Counted from the stretch's first letter, positions 30,179 through 39,034 are shown. The stretch: 64,000 bases of DNA from Hyphomicrobiales bacterium (GCA_900469965.1 UBZP01000015.1:339806-403805), one strand, 5' to 3'. Translations and numbers: made by a program. The notes: a model not told the origin generated them from the sequence alone.

Positions 30179-31273
30179 TCAATGCGGATGGTGGGCGGCA
30201 ATCCCGGCCATTTCCTGCTGGTTCTGTTCCTTGCCCTCGCGCACCTCCTCGATGCGCTCGGCCACCAGCTGGTCGACGGGGTTCGGCTCGCGCCGCCAGG
30301 GCTTGCGGCCCTTGAGCACGCCGGATTCGTGGACGATCTCGGCCACGTATTCCTCCTGGCGGTAGGCCATGACGTGGATGCCGGACACGCCCTCGATCTC
30401 CTTCACCTCGTTGATGATGTCGATGCAGAGCTGCTTGCCTTCCTTCTTCTGGTCCTGCGCGCCTTCGAGGCGGGTGATGACCGAATCGGGAATGTGGATG
30501 CCGGGCACGTTGGAGCGGATCCAGCGGGCGGTCTTGGCAGAGGCCATCGGGCCGACGCCAACGAGGATGTAGCACTTCTCGTGCAGGCCGAGGTCGCGGA
30601 CCTTCTTCATGTATTCCCTAAACATCGGCACGTCGAAGCAGTACTGGCTCTGGACGAACTGGGCGCCGGCCTCGATCTTCTTGGCGAGGCGATAGGGGCG
30701 GAAGTCGTAGGGCGGCGCGAAGGGGTTGATGGCAGCGCCGAGAAAGACCTTCGGCGGCGTCGTCAGCTTGCGGCCGGAGAGGAACTTGGCGTTGTCGCGC
30801 ATGATCCGCACGGTCTCCAGCAGCGACATGCAGTCGAGGTCGAAGACGGGCTTGGCGCCCGGCTGGTCGCCGGCCTGCACGCCGTCGCCGGTCAGGCACA
30901 TGATGTTGCAGACGCCCATGGCCGCCGCACCCAACACGTCGCCCTGGATGGCGATGCGGTTCTTGTCGCGGCAGGCGATCTGCATGATCGGCGCATAGCC
31001 CATGCGGGTGAGCAGCGCGCAGATGCCGACCGACGACATGTGGCAGTTGGCGCCGGAGGCATCGACCGCGTTGATGCCGTCCACCCAACCGTCGAAGATC
31101 GCCGCGCGCTCGTAGACGTCCTCGGGGTTGGCGCTGTCGGGCGGGTTCAGTTCGGCGGTGACGGCGAACTCGCCGCGGCGCAGCACGCGCTCCAGCCGGC
31201 CGAGCGAGGAGTGGCCGGGCAGGGGATCGAGCGGCAGGTGCGGCCCGAGCGGATTTTCGTCGATATGGGCCAT
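30179..31273 (-). CDS. metF: Methylenetetrahydrofolate reductase (MetF-like)
   Basis: Flavin TIM-barrel enzyme of 364 aa interconverting methyl-THF and methylene-THF. Landmarks: FAVTAELNPPDSANPEDVYERA, MQIACRDKNRIAIQGDVLGA, NIMCLTGDGVQAGDQPGAKPVFDLD, GAAINPFAPP and GAQFVQSQYCFD. It differs from the compact E. coli MetF in having a 60-residue C-terminal extension rich in charge. The gene after the next (31277-31852) supplies a separate MTHFR-C domain. In this cluster it would oxidise methyl-THF from the MtrH-like enzyme. AAAGGA lies upstream of the start. Confidence 0.9.
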   Translation of the reverse strand: MAHIDENPLGPHLPLDPLPGHSSLGRLERVLRRGEFAVTAELNPPDSANPEDVYERAAIFDGWVDGINAVDASGANCHMSSVGICALLTRMGYAPIMQIACRDKNRIAIQGDVLGAAAMGVCNIMCLTGDGVQAGDQPGAKPVFDLDCMSLLETVRIMRDNAKFLSGRKLTTPPKVFLGAAINPFAPPYDFRPYRLAKKIEAGAQFVQSQYCFDVPMFREYMKKVRDLGLHEKCYILVGVGPMASAKTARWIRSNVPGIHIPDSVITRLEGAQDQKKEGKQLCIDIINEVKEIEGVSGIHVMAYRQEEYVAEIVHESGVLKGRKPWRREPNPVDQLVAERIEEVREGKEQNQQEMAGIAAHHPH

Positions 31274-31276
31274 GGC

Positions 31277-31852
31277 TCAGGCGTCCTTTCCCGCAGCCGC
31301 CTCGCGGGCGGCGGCGGCTTCGGCGGTGACGCGCAGCCAGGACGAGGTCTCCCGCAGCGACTGGTTCACCGGCTTCTGCACGTTCATGATGGCATTTCCC
31401 TTCGCCATGTTCTGCGAGCCCTTCCAGGCCTGGACCCAGACGCAGGGCATGTCCGGCTCGACCTCGCAATTGCCGTTGGCGCGCACGCCGCCGCAAGGGC
31501 CGTTGCGCAACTGCTTCGGACAGTTCATCGGGCATGACATGCCCGTCGACGACAGTGCGCACTGGCCGCACATGCGACAGTCGAACAGGAAGCCCTTCAC
31601 ATGCCGCTCGACGAAGGTCACCGGCCGCTCGACGCGCTCGTAACCGAGACGCTTCCAGAGCGGGTGCAGCAGCAGGAAGGTCGCGGCGAAGCGATTGTAG
31701 AACCACTCGAAGAAGCGGGAATGGCGGACAGCCCAGAGGCGGACGGTGTATTTGTGGCGGGAGCGGCGGTTCGGCGAGACGCCGGCCGGCGTGTAGGCGC
31801 CGGTGGCGGCCTTCTGCGCGGGTGCGGCGTTGCCGGGCTTGGGGTCAGCCAT
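31277..31852 (-). CDS. MTHFR C-terminal-domain protein, cysteine-rich partner of MetF
   Basis: Protein of 191 aa corresponding to the stand-alone methylene-tetrahydrofolate reductase C-terminal family (MTHFR_C). The core is cysteine-rich: CRMCGQCALSSTGMSCPMNCPK, then NGPCGGVRANGNCEV and MPCVWVQAW, likely ligating Fe-S clusters or zinc. In acetogens such proteins form complexes with MetF and may wire it to other redox partners. The start is ATG 31852, overlapping the stop of the upstream gene by 8 bp; it is 3 bp before metF, so the three genes are translationally linked. Confidence 0.88.
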   Translation of the reverse strand: MADPKPGNAAPAQKAATGAYTPAGVSPNRRSRHKYTVRLWAVRHSRFFEWFYNRFAATFLLLHPLWKRLGYERVERPVTFVERHVKGFLFDCRMCGQCALSSTGMSCPMNCPKQLRNGPCGGVRANGNCEVEPDMPCVWVQAWKGSQNMAKGNAIMNVQKPVNQSLRETSSWLRVTAEAAAAREAAAGKDA

Positions 31853-32147
31853 CGTCGCGGCCCCCGGCCTTGACCAGCGCCACCAGCCGTTCGCGGCCGT
31901 AGGCGGCCTCGAGCTCCGCCGCCGCCTTGTCGGCCTCGGCCTCCAGGTCGTCGGAGACGGGCACCGGATCGGCCTTGCGCCACTCGGCGAGGTAGTCGTC
32001 GGTCTCGGCGGCGCCGGTGCGCATGGCGCACATGTCGATCGCCTCGGTGAAGCGCAGCGACAGCTCGCGCTTGGCCGTCCTGCGACCCTGCTTGATGATG
32101 ACCTGGGCGGGGATGTCACGCCAATAGACGATGATGCGGTCTGCCAT
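31845..32147 (-). CDS. 'Virulence factor' family protein (small conserved protein)
   Basis: Protein of 100 aa. The opening MADRIIVYWRDIPAQVIIKQ and RRTAKRELSLRFTEAIDMCAM fit the small family labelled virulence factor in databases, a name without functional basis here. No signal or membrane segment. It overlaps the MTHFR-C gene, and in this context is probably an accessory protein of the corrinoid/C1 pathway. ATG 32147 follows GAGGAGA; the frame opens upstream at 32216. Confidence 0.8.
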   Translation of the reverse strand: MADRIIVYWRDIPAQVIIKQGRRTAKRELSLRFTEAIDMCAMRTGAAETDDYLAEWRKADPVPVSDDLEAEADKAAAELEAAYGRERLVALVKAGGRDDG

Positions 32148-32306
32148 GAGTATTCTCCTCGGTCCCGACAATGCTTGCTGCAGGGCCCGCTGGCTGCGCT
32201 CGCCACGACCGGGCATCGCTCAAAAGCGACGTCGGATTTGACCGTGCGCGGACGGCGGCCGCAACCGCTGTGGATCGCCCTGGCAAACCGCAACGAATGG
32301 CCCGGG

Positions 32307-33152
32307 CTACCAGATGCCGCGCGTCACGCCGGTCCACAGCCAGCGCCACACGGTCGGATGATACCATTGCCGCGAGGGCTCGCCCGCAGTCGGCTGCGGC
32401 TGCAGCCGGCCGGCCAGCGCGTCCTCGACCGCGCGCACGGCGATCTCCGTGCCGGCGGCCGTGAGAAGCAAGGGATAGGTGTGCATCGTGTCGCCGCGCG
32501 ACGGCGTCACGCGAACCCGGTGGAGGACGCCGCCGGTGTCGACGCCGGCATCGACGAGATGGACGGTGGCGCCGAAATTGGCCTCGTCGCGCATCACCCG
32601 CGCCCAGTAGCCGCCCTGCTGGCCGCGGTACTGCGGATTGATGCCGGCATGGTAGTTGAGGACCGGGCAGGGGATGGCCGCAAGGGTCTGCGCCTTCAGC
32701 ATGCGGCAGCTGACGAGGAAGAGCACGGCCGGCTTCAGCTCGGCGATCGCGTGCCGGAACGCCTCGCCGTTGGCGCTGTCGACCTGGATGCGCCGCAGCG
32801 CCGGGTCGGCCACGGCATCGACGCCGAATTCGCGGATGATCGCCTCCGCGCGGCGGCGGGCGAGCGGCTTGCCGAATTTGGAAACCGCCATGGTCGCGAT
32901 CTGGCCGAGCGCCGTTGCCCAGCCGAGGCGGCGCGCCTTCTGCCGCAGCATCGCCGTCTTCGATTCCGGCTTCTCCGCGATCACAACGAGATCGGGAAAA
33001 CGGCGCTTCAGCGCATTGACCAGAATTTCCGGGTTGGGACCACCCTGGGTGAGGACGACGACGCGGCCGGGGCGGACATCGATCCGCCGCAAGGCGTCCG
33101 CTTGCCCATCCGTTGCCGTGGCCGGCGTGACCTGTCCTGCAATGTCCGTCAT
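32307..33152 (-). CDS. Formyltransferase-like protein
   Basis: Protein of 281 aa with a formyltransferase catalytic domain in its second half: VLFLVSCRMLKAQTLAAI, then VLNYHAGINPQYRGQQGGYWA (Asn-His motif) and GATVHLVDAGVDTGGVLHR (catalytic Asp). The first ~100 residues hold a separate alpha/beta segment (VVVLTQGGPNPEILVNALKRRFP). Methionyl-tRNA, GAR and sugar formyltransferases share the motifs; this one is atypical in length and N-terminus. Its place in the C1 cluster suggests it handles formyl-THF, by inference. A 159-bp gap separates it from the following gene. Confidence 0.8.
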   Translation of the reverse strand: MTDIAGQVTPATATDGQADALRRIDVRPGRVVVLTQGGPNPEILVNALKRRFPDLVVIAEKPESKTAMLRQKARRLGWATALGQIATMAVSKFGKPLARRRAEAIIREFGVDAVADPALRRIQVDSANGEAFRHAIAELKPAVLFLVSCRMLKAQTLAAIPCPVLNYHAGINPQYRGQQGGYWARVMRDEANFGATVHLVDAGVDTGGVLHRVRVTPSRGDTMHTYPLLLTAAGTEIAVRAVEDALAGRLQPQPTAGEPSRQWYHPTVWRWLWTGVTRGIW

Positions 33153-33283
33153 CTCTGCCCGCCGTTGAGCATGCCCGCCGCTCGCCGTCGGGCCCATCGC
33201 GGCGAACCTTAGCGGCGGGACCTTTTCAAATCGTGCATGCGCTGCGTGTAGATTGTGCCCGACACGCGGTGAAAAAGGCGGGC

Positions 33284-33940
33284 TCAGTTGCCGGAAGGCG
33301 TCCGCAGACCGGTCAGGGCAGGGGCGAGGTCGCCATAGCCGGTGAAGCGGTATTCGTATTCGAGGCCGAGATAGTCGGCCGCCGCGCGGGCCTTGCGTTG
33401 CAGCTCCTCGTCCTCGACCTGCGAGAGATAGACGAGCTTGCGATAATTGCCGAAATACATCGGCAAAAGCTGCGGATGCCGGTCGAGGCCGAGCGGCTCG
33501 ACGACGAAGGCCTCGAACTGGCGGGCGAGGAAATCGGTGAGGAAGAAGGAGGTGACGTCGTCGTCGTTTCTGGAAAACGCGTCGTTGCCGGCAAAGAACG
33601 AATAACAGTGCGGGCCTTCGATCCGCGCGACCCCTTCGCGGGCACAGAGCGCGTCCAGCAGGCCGCCGGTGCCGCAATCCGCATAGCCGACGAAGATCCG
33701 TCCGATGCCCTCGGCGCGGGCTTCGGCGATCGCCTGCTCGACGCCGGGCGCGATCTTTTCCGGATAGGCGTGCCAGATGGCGGGAAGACATTGCAGGTCG
33801 ATGTGGTCGAGGCTATTGGCCTTGCAGACGGCGATCACCTCGCGCGCGATGGCGCCACATGCGATGACGCGAACTTTTTCGTCATTCGCGCGTTGAAGCG
33901 GAGAATTGTCGTCCCATACTTCATTGCTGTTGGCATTCAT
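33284..33940 (-). CDS. DUF1638 family protein
   Basis: Protein of 218 aa with the DUF1638 pattern: VRVIACGAIAREVIAVC near the N-terminus, LDHIDLQCLPAIWHAYPEKIAPGV, and VGYADCGTGGLLDALC, which carries conserved Cys residues. No function is established; the family recurs beside MttB-type methyltransferases. The start lies only 17 bp from the oppositely oriented entericidin gene, with no clear ribosome site, so the true 5' end is uncertain. Confidence 0.85.
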   Translation of the reverse strand: MNANSNEVWDDNSPLQRANDEKVRVIACGAIAREVIAVCKANSLDHIDLQCLPAIWHAYPEKIAPGVEQAIAEARAEGIGRIFVGYADCGTGGLLDALCAREGVARIEGPHCYSFFAGNDAFSRNDDDVTSFFLTDFLARQFEAFVVEPLGLDRHPQLLPMYFGNYRKLVYLSQVEDEELQRKARAAADYLGLEYEYRFTGYGDLAPALTGLRTPSGN

Positions 33941-33957
33941 CGAGAGGAACCCCGACC

Positions 33958-34116
33958 ATGACGATCAAATCCCTGTCCAAGATCAGCCTCGTGCTTGCAG
34001 CCCTGACGACGCTTTCCGCCTGCGGCAACACGATCCGCGGCATCGGCCAGGACGCGGCCAATACCGTCAACGCTACCGAGGCTGCCGGCAGGGATGTGGC
34101 CCGCGCAGCCCAGTAA
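33958..34116 (+). CDS. Entericidin A/B-like small lipoprotein
   Basis: Protein of 52 aa: short positive N-terminus, hydrophobic helix (ISLVLAALTTLSA) and a lipobox LSAC|GN, so it should be lipidated and membrane-anchored. The remainder (GNTIRGIGQDAANTVNATEAA) is the usual entericidin/EcnB-like segment. AGAGGAA lies upstream of the ATG and a terminator follows 21 bp after the stop. It stands alone on the plus strand inside a minus-strand gene run. Confidence 0.88.
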   Translation: MTIKSLSKISLVLAALTTLSACGNTIRGIGQDAANTVNATEAAGRDVARAAQ

Positions 34117-34136
34117 CCATCATCATATGAGACCGG

Positions 34137-34168
34137 GGCGGCGCGGGCGCAAGCCGACGCCGCCTTTT
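34137..34168 (+). terminator. Terminator of the entericidin gene
   Basis: GGCGGCG (34137-34143) and CGCCGCC (34158-34164) pair over a 14-nt loop and are followed by TTTT (34165-34168). It points in the direction of the small lipoprotein gene and sits between it and the convergent corrinoid-protein gene. Confidence 0.75.
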
Positions 34169-34184
34169 CGTATCCGCTTTCGGC

Positions 34185-34883
<699 letters not shown>

Positions 34884-34958
34884 AAGTGTCTCCTCGTCTC
34901 CATTGGCACGGCAGGCACGGGCCGGGCGTTCAAGTGTTAGCCGTGTTGCCCTTAAAAT

Positions 34959-35001
34959 CCGATTTCGAAAGCGACGTCGCGCAGAGCAAAAAGCGACGAC
35001 G
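34959..35001. promoter_or_regulatory. Direct repeats AAAGCGACG in the corrinoid/MttB divergent promoter
   Basis: AAAGCGACG occurs at 34968 and again at 34990, exactly 22 bp apart, in the 305-bp gap between the divergent corrinoid-protein and methyltransferase genes. Two-turn spacing fits an AraC-family operator. The extended form AAAGCGACGTCG also occurs at 32223-32234, upstream of the minus-strand virulence-factor/MTHFR-C/metF genes. Candidate site for a pathway regulator such as the GbdR-like protein; inference only. Confidence 0.4.
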
Positions 35002-35188
35002 CATGCGCGACGATGGTAGCGGCTCGGGGCCGGGATTGACAGGGCAAAACAAAGCGGCGACTGGAGGTTCAAGCGGTGTCTCCCCTGCGCCACCTGTTGG
35101 CGCATTGAGACCCGTCCCGAGTCGATCGCTTGGTAGCATATGGGCAACAGGCGACGGAGCGCCGTTCAAAACGTGAGGAAACACGGAC

Positions 35189-36763
35189 ATGAGTTTGACG
35201 ACAGAGCAGCCGGAAGGCGAGGGTGGCGGCCGCCGCGCACGCGGCGAAGGACGCGGGGCCGCGGCACGCCGGGCATCGCGATCCGGCGGCGGACCGGGCC
35301 CGTCCTTGCCCTACATCACCCGCAAGATCCGTGAATACGAGGTGCTGGACGAGGAAGGCCTGCAGCTGATCGAGCGCAACGCCGACACGGTGCTGGAGGA
35401 GATCGGCATCGAGTTCCGCGACGACGCCGAGGCGCTGGCGCTGTGGAAGGAGGCCGGCTGCGAGATCAAGGGCGAGCGGGTGCATTTCCCGAAAGGGCTC
35501 TGCCGCGAACTGCTGAAGACCGCGCCGAAGACGTTCACCTGGCATGCGCGCAACCCGGTGCGCAACGCCGAGATCGGCGGCAAGGCCACCGTCTTCGCGC
35601 CCGTCTACGGCCCGCCCTTCGTGCGCGACCTCGAGGGCAACCGCCGGTATGCGACGATCGAGGACTTCCGCAACTTCGTGAAGCTCGCCTACATGGCGCC
35701 GTCGATGCATTCGTCGGGCGGCACGGTCTGCGAGCCGGTCGACATCCCGGTGAACAAGCGTCACCTGGACATGGTCTACAGCCACATCAAATACTCCGAC
35801 AAGCCGTTCATGGGCTCGGTGACCGCGCCCGAGCGCGCCGAGGACACGATCGCGATGGCGAAGCTCGTCTTCGGCGAGGACTTTGTCGAGAAGAACACGG
35901 TGACGCTGAACCTGATCAACGCCAACTCGCCGATGGTCTTCGACGAGACGATGGTCGGTGCGCTCAAGGTCTATGCCCGCCACAACCAGGCCTCGGTGGT
36001 CTCGCCGTTCATCCTGTCGGGCGCCATGAGCCCGGTCACAGTCGCCGGCACGCTGACGCAGATTCTCGCCGAGGTGCTGGCGGGCGCCGCCTTCACCCAG
36101 CTCATCCGCGCCGGCTCGCCGGTGCTGTTCGGCACGTTCGCCGCCTCGATCTCGATGCAGTCGGGGGCGCCGACCTTCGGCACGCCGGAGCCGTCGCTCG
36201 TCTCCTATGGCGCAGCCCAGCTCGCCCGCCGTCTCGGCCTGCCGTTCCGTACCGGCGGCTCGCTCTGCGGCTCCAAGGTTCCGGACGCGCAGGCCGCGCA
36301 CGAAAGCGCCAACACGCTGAACATGACGCTGCTGGCCGGCACCAATTTCGTGCTGCATGCGGCCGGCTGGCTGGAGGGCGGCCTGGTGTCGTCCTACGAG
36401 AAGTTCATGATCGACCAGGACCAACTCGGCATGATGCAGAAGATGGCCGAAGGCGTCGACCTGTCCGTCGACGCGCAGGCGCTCGATGCGATCCGCGAGG
36501 TCGGGCCGGGCAGCCACTATCTCGGCTGCGCCCATACCCAGGCGAACTTCCAGACCGCCTTCTACCGCTCGCCGCTCGCCGACAACAACTCGTTCGAGCA
36601 GTGGGAGATCGAAGGCAGCAAGCGCATCGAGCAGCGCGCCAACGCGCTCTGCCGCACCTGGCTCGAGCAGTACGAGGCGCCCTATCTCGATCCTTCGATC
36701 GACGAGGCGTTGCTCGCCTATGTCGCCAAGCGCAAGGAATCGATGCCCGACGCCTTCACCTGA
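35189..36763 (+). CDS. MttB-family corrinoid methyltransferase without pyrrolysine
   Basis: Protein of 524 aa of the trimethylamine methyltransferase superfamily, moving a methyl group from a quaternary amine to the corrinoid protein. The reading frame is complete with no internal UAG, so it belongs to the non-pyrrolysine branch whose studied members use glycine betaine, proline betaine, carnitine and similar compounds. Segments: VLEEIGIEFRDD, FAPVYGPPFVRDLEG, TLNLINANSPMVFDETM, VSPFILSGAMSPVTVAGTL, HYLGCAHTQANFQTAFYRSP. Residues about 10-38 are an Arg/Gly-rich extension outside the usual domain. GAGGAAA precedes the start. The substrate is not readable; the nearby quaternary-amine transporter favours a betaine. 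Confidence 0.92.
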   Translation: MSLTTEQPEGEGGGRRARGEGRGAAARRASRSGGGPGPSLPYITRKIREYEVLDEEGLQLIERNADTVLEEIGIEFRDDAEALALWKEAGCEIKGERVHFPKGLCRELLKTAPKTFTWHARNPVRNAEIGGKATVFAPVYGPPFVRDLEGNRRYATIEDFRNFVKLAYMAPSMHSSGGTVCEPVDIPVNKRHLDMVYSHIKYSDKPFMGSVTAPERAEDTIAMAKLVFGEDFVEKNTVTLNLINANSPMVFDETMVGALKVYARHNQASVVSPFILSGAMSPVTVAGTLTQILAEVLAGAAFTQLIRAGSPVLFGTFAASISMQSGAPTFGTPEPSLVSYGAAQLARRLGLPFRTGGSLCGSKVPDAQAAHESANTLNMTLLAGTNFVLHAAGWLEGGLVSSYEKFMIDQDQLGMMQKMAEGVDLSVDAQALDAIREVGPGSHYLGCAHTQANFQTAFYRSPLADNNSFEQWEIEGSKRIEQRANALCRTWLEQYEAPYLDPSIDEALLAYVAKRKESMPDAFT

Positions 36764-36805
36764 AAGGCTCCCGAACGCGCCAGGGAGCAAGGCGGAGCAT
36801 CACAG

Positions 36806-36874
36806 GTGGCCGACATGATCCAGAAGGAAGTCTGGCGGCCGCACTACGAACTGCACGGGCCGAAGCCGAAATGA
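36806..36874 (+). CDS. Possible 22-residue ORF coupled to the Fe-S protein gene
   Basis: A GTG-led frame (VADMIQKEVWRPHYELHGPK...) has GGAG 8 bp upstream, and its TGA overlaps the ATG of the next gene (ATGA). No family is recognised. It could be a real micro-protein, a coupling leader, or the remnant of an eroded gene between the methyltransferase and the Fe-S protein. Confidence 0.35.
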   Translation: MADMIQKEVWRPHYELHGPKPK

Positions 36875-37563
36875 CGGCGAAACGCCCCGCGACCGAGACG
36901 ATCCGTGCGGCCTTGCGGCCGCACGGTCTTTTCTTGCGCGGCGTCGTGAACTTCGCCGACAGCGAGACGGCGCCGACGCTGGTCGACGGCCGGCGGGCGG
37001 CGGGCGTCGTGCTGGTCGGCAATGTCGGCAGCGCGATCTGGCCGCACTTCCGCGCCTGGCAGCATGCGGCGCCGGAGCGCGGCGGCGACAATCCGCTGGA
37101 TGCCTGGTCGAAGGCGGTGATCGGGCCGCTTGCGGCGGAGCTCGGCGCCACAGCCTATTTTCCCTCCGATCCGCCCTGGCAGCCGTTCCAGCGATGGGCG
37201 ATGCGGGCCGAAGGATTGCGGACCTCGCCGCTCGGCATCCTGATCCACCCCGTCTACGGCCTTTGGCACGGCTATCGCGGCGCGCTCGGCTTTCCCCATC
37301 CATTGGCGACCGAGGCGGCGGCGGCCGGCCCGCATCCCTGCGACAGCTGTCGCGACCGGCCCTGTCTCAACCGCTGTCCGGCCGGCGCGGTGACGGACGC
37401 GGGCTTCGATGTCGCCGCCTGCCGCGGGCACCTGCGCACGGAAGCCGGCCGGGAAGGCTGCATGGCCTCCGGCTGCCTCGCCCGCAATGCCTGTCCGGTC
37501 GGCGCCGACTATCGCTACTGCGACGACCAGTTGCGCTTCCACATGGCGGCGCTGCAGCCTTGA
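36871..37563 (+). CDS. 4Fe-4S ferredoxin-type protein (QueG-like C-terminal domain)
   Basis: Protein of 230 aa. The C-terminal half has two clusters of Cys: CDSCRDRPCLNRCP (about 153-166) and CMASGCLARNACPVG near 200, plus CRGHLR and YRYCDDQ, consistent with 4Fe-4S centres as in epoxyqueuosine reductase QueG. The N-terminal half (GVVLVGNVGSAIWPHFRAW) lacks the rest of QueG, so it is not a functional QueG. It follows the MttB-family gene by about 107 bp and may provide electrons for corrinoid activation, e.g. to the 2Fe-2S activator. The start is ATG 36871. Confidence 0.82.
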   Translation: MTAKRPATETIRAALRPHGLFLRGVVNFADSETAPTLVDGRRAAGVVLVGNVGSAIWPHFRAWQHAAPERGGDNPLDAWSKAVIGPLAAELGATAYFPSDPPWQPFQRWAMRAEGLRTSPLGILIHPVYGLWHGYRGALGFPHPLATEAAAAGPHPCDSCRDRPCLNRCPAGAVTDAGFDVAACRGHLRTEAGREGCMASGCLARNACPVGADYRYCDDQLRFHMAALQP

Positions 37564-37629
37564 TTGCAGCGGAGAGGCGAAGATGCGAGGCTGGCGGGCG
37601 ATCTGGAGGTTGTCATCGGGAGGGACGCC

Positions 37630-37833
37630 ATGAAGCGTAGCGGATCAGAGCCGCCGGAGACGGCGGAACGGCGCCGCCGGTCCGGCGCATCGGTGCTGCA
37701 CGCTCCCGCAGTCCCGGACGTCCGCTCGCCCTTGGTCGCTGCGGCGCCGCAGCGTCAGCGGGAGGCGGCGTCGCAGGTTGCCGTCGCGGATCAGGTGTGC
37801 GTCGTTCCGATCGCGGAATTCGACACCCCATGA
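37630..37833 (+). CDS. Possible small protein upstream of and coupled to the glycosidase gene
   Basis: A frame of 67 codons starts at ATG 37630, 5 bp after GGGAGGG, and its stop overlaps the next gene's ATG (ATGA). The product (MKRSGSEPPETAERRRRSG...) is polar, basic and low in complexity, without a recognisable domain. Good ribosome site and coupling argue for translation; composition argues for a chance frame. Confidence 0.35.
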   Translation: MKRSGSEPPETAERRRRSGASVLHAPAVPDVRSPLVAAAPQRQREAASQVAVADQVCVVPIAEFDTP

Positions 37834-38573
37834 AGCGCCGCCTGCTCGGCCTCGCGCTCGCCGCCTCGTCATTCGTTGCAGGCCCGGCCTCTGCGGCCTG
37901 CGAGGACATCCGCCATCTCACCGAAAGCTATATTGTCTGCACCTTCGATCCGGCGCGCGAGGCGATCCGCGTCTACGGCGTGCCGGACGGTTCGAGCGAG
38001 CCGCTGACCTATGGCGCCGTGCGCGACATCCTGCGGCAGGATCGCGAGTTCCTCGTCTTCGGCATGAACGGCGGCATGTATCATCCGGGCTACGGTCCGG
38101 TCGGGCTCCTCGTCGAATACGGGCGCGAGCGCCATCCCCTGAACCGGGACGCAGGCGAGGGCAACTTCTTCCTCAGGCCGAACGGCGTGTTCTTCGTCGG
38201 CGGCGATGGGGCAGGCGTGATGGAAACCGAAGCCTTTGCAAGGGCGCGACCGGCGGTGCAGTTCGCCACCCAGTCGGGACCCATGCTGGTCATAGACGGC
38301 CGCATCCATCCGCGTTTCCTGCCGGACAGCGACAGCCTCTACATACGCAACGGCGTCGGCATCCTGCCGGACGGACGGGTCGCGTTTGCGATCTCGCGAA
38401 ACGCCGTGCGCTTCCACGACTTCGCCACGCTCTTTCGCGATGCGCTCGGTTGCCGCAACGCGCTCTTTCTCGACGGCAGCATTTCCAGCCTCTATGCGCC
38501 GGAGGTCAGGCGCAACGACCGGTTTTCGCGCATGGGGACGGTGATCGCCGTGGCGGGCGCGCTGCCTTATTGA
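37830..38573 (+). CDS. Phosphodiester glycosidase family protein (NAGPA domain), exported
   Basis: Protein of 247 aa. A signal peptide (MKRRLLGLALAASSFVAGPASA|AC) directs it to the periplasm. The rest is the NAGPA fold: FLVFGMNGGMYHPGYGPVGLLVE, NFFLRPNGVFFV, ATQSGPMLVIDGRIHP and NALFLDGSISSLYAP. The family includes enzymes removing N-acetylglucosamine caps from phosphodiesters; the bacterial substrate is unknown. It seems unrelated to the C1 genes around it. Confidence 0.88.
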   Translation: MKRRLLGLALAASSFVAGPASAACEDIRHLTESYIVCTFDPAREAIRVYGVPDGSSEPLTYGAVRDILRQDREFLVFGMNGGMYHPGYGPVGLLVEYGRERHPLNRDAGEGNFFLRPNGVFFVGGDGAGVMETEAFARARPAVQFATQSGPMLVIDGRIHPRFLPDSDSLYIRNGVGILPDGRVAFAISRNAVRFHDFATLFRDALGCRNALFLDGSISSLYAPEVRRNDRFSRMGTVIAVAGALPY

Positions 38574-38692
38574 TGCACCGGTTCGTTCCGGCCCCGGGCG
38601 GGAGGGTGCGGTCGGTCAAGCCCCGAGGCATGCGCCCGATGCTGGCCGGGAGGGTCGGGAGGCGCCGGCCGGTGAAGTTGCGGCCGGTAGGC

Positions 38693-39034
38693 TCAGACCT
38701 TGGGATAGGCCCGGTCGAGGCCGCCCGAGCGGGTGAGGCCGGTGCGGAAGGCCTGGTGGGCGGCATGCTGGCTGGAGCGGGCGGCTTCCATCAGGCGCAT
38801 CTGCAGGCGGGCGGGGGCGGCATTGCCGAGCCATTCGCCGAGCTTCTCCAGCTTCAGCGAATTCAGGAACCGTCCCTCGGAGGCGCGGGCCAGATGCAGG
38901 TCGAGCCCGGCCAGAAGGTTCTCGTCCTGCGGCGGGTTCTCCATCAGCAGCCGGAGGAACGACTGGTCGGCCTCTCCCAGGGCCGACAGCTTTTCGGCGA
39001 TCGTGTCCCGGTCGGGAAAGGCGGCTGCGTTCAT
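38693..39034 (-). CDS. Hypothetical cytoplasmic protein
   Basis: Protein of 113 aa (MNAAAFPDRDTIAEKL...) with no signal or membrane segment. It is predicted helical, with KLEKLGEWLGNAAPARLQMRLMEAARSSQHAA in the second half. Not recognised. GGAGACC lies upstream of ATG 39034. The frame opens at 39283, through a region made of repeats, so that extension is not believed. Confidence 0.6.
   Translation of the reverse strand: MNAAAFPDRDTIAEKLSALGEADQSFLRLLMENPPQDENLLAGLDLHLARASEGRFLNSLKLEKLGEWLGNAAPARLQMRLMEAARSSQHAAHQAFRTGLTRSGGLDRAYPKV

Noticed and set aside
35189-36763. Pyrrolysine codon in the MttB-family gene
   Set aside because: The frame is complete without any in-frame TAG, so it is a non-pyrrolysine member.
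36871-37563. Epoxyqueuosine reductase QueG
   Set aside because: The Fe-S cysteine pattern is similar, but the protein is only 230 residues and lacks the N-terminal cobalamin-binding part of QueG.
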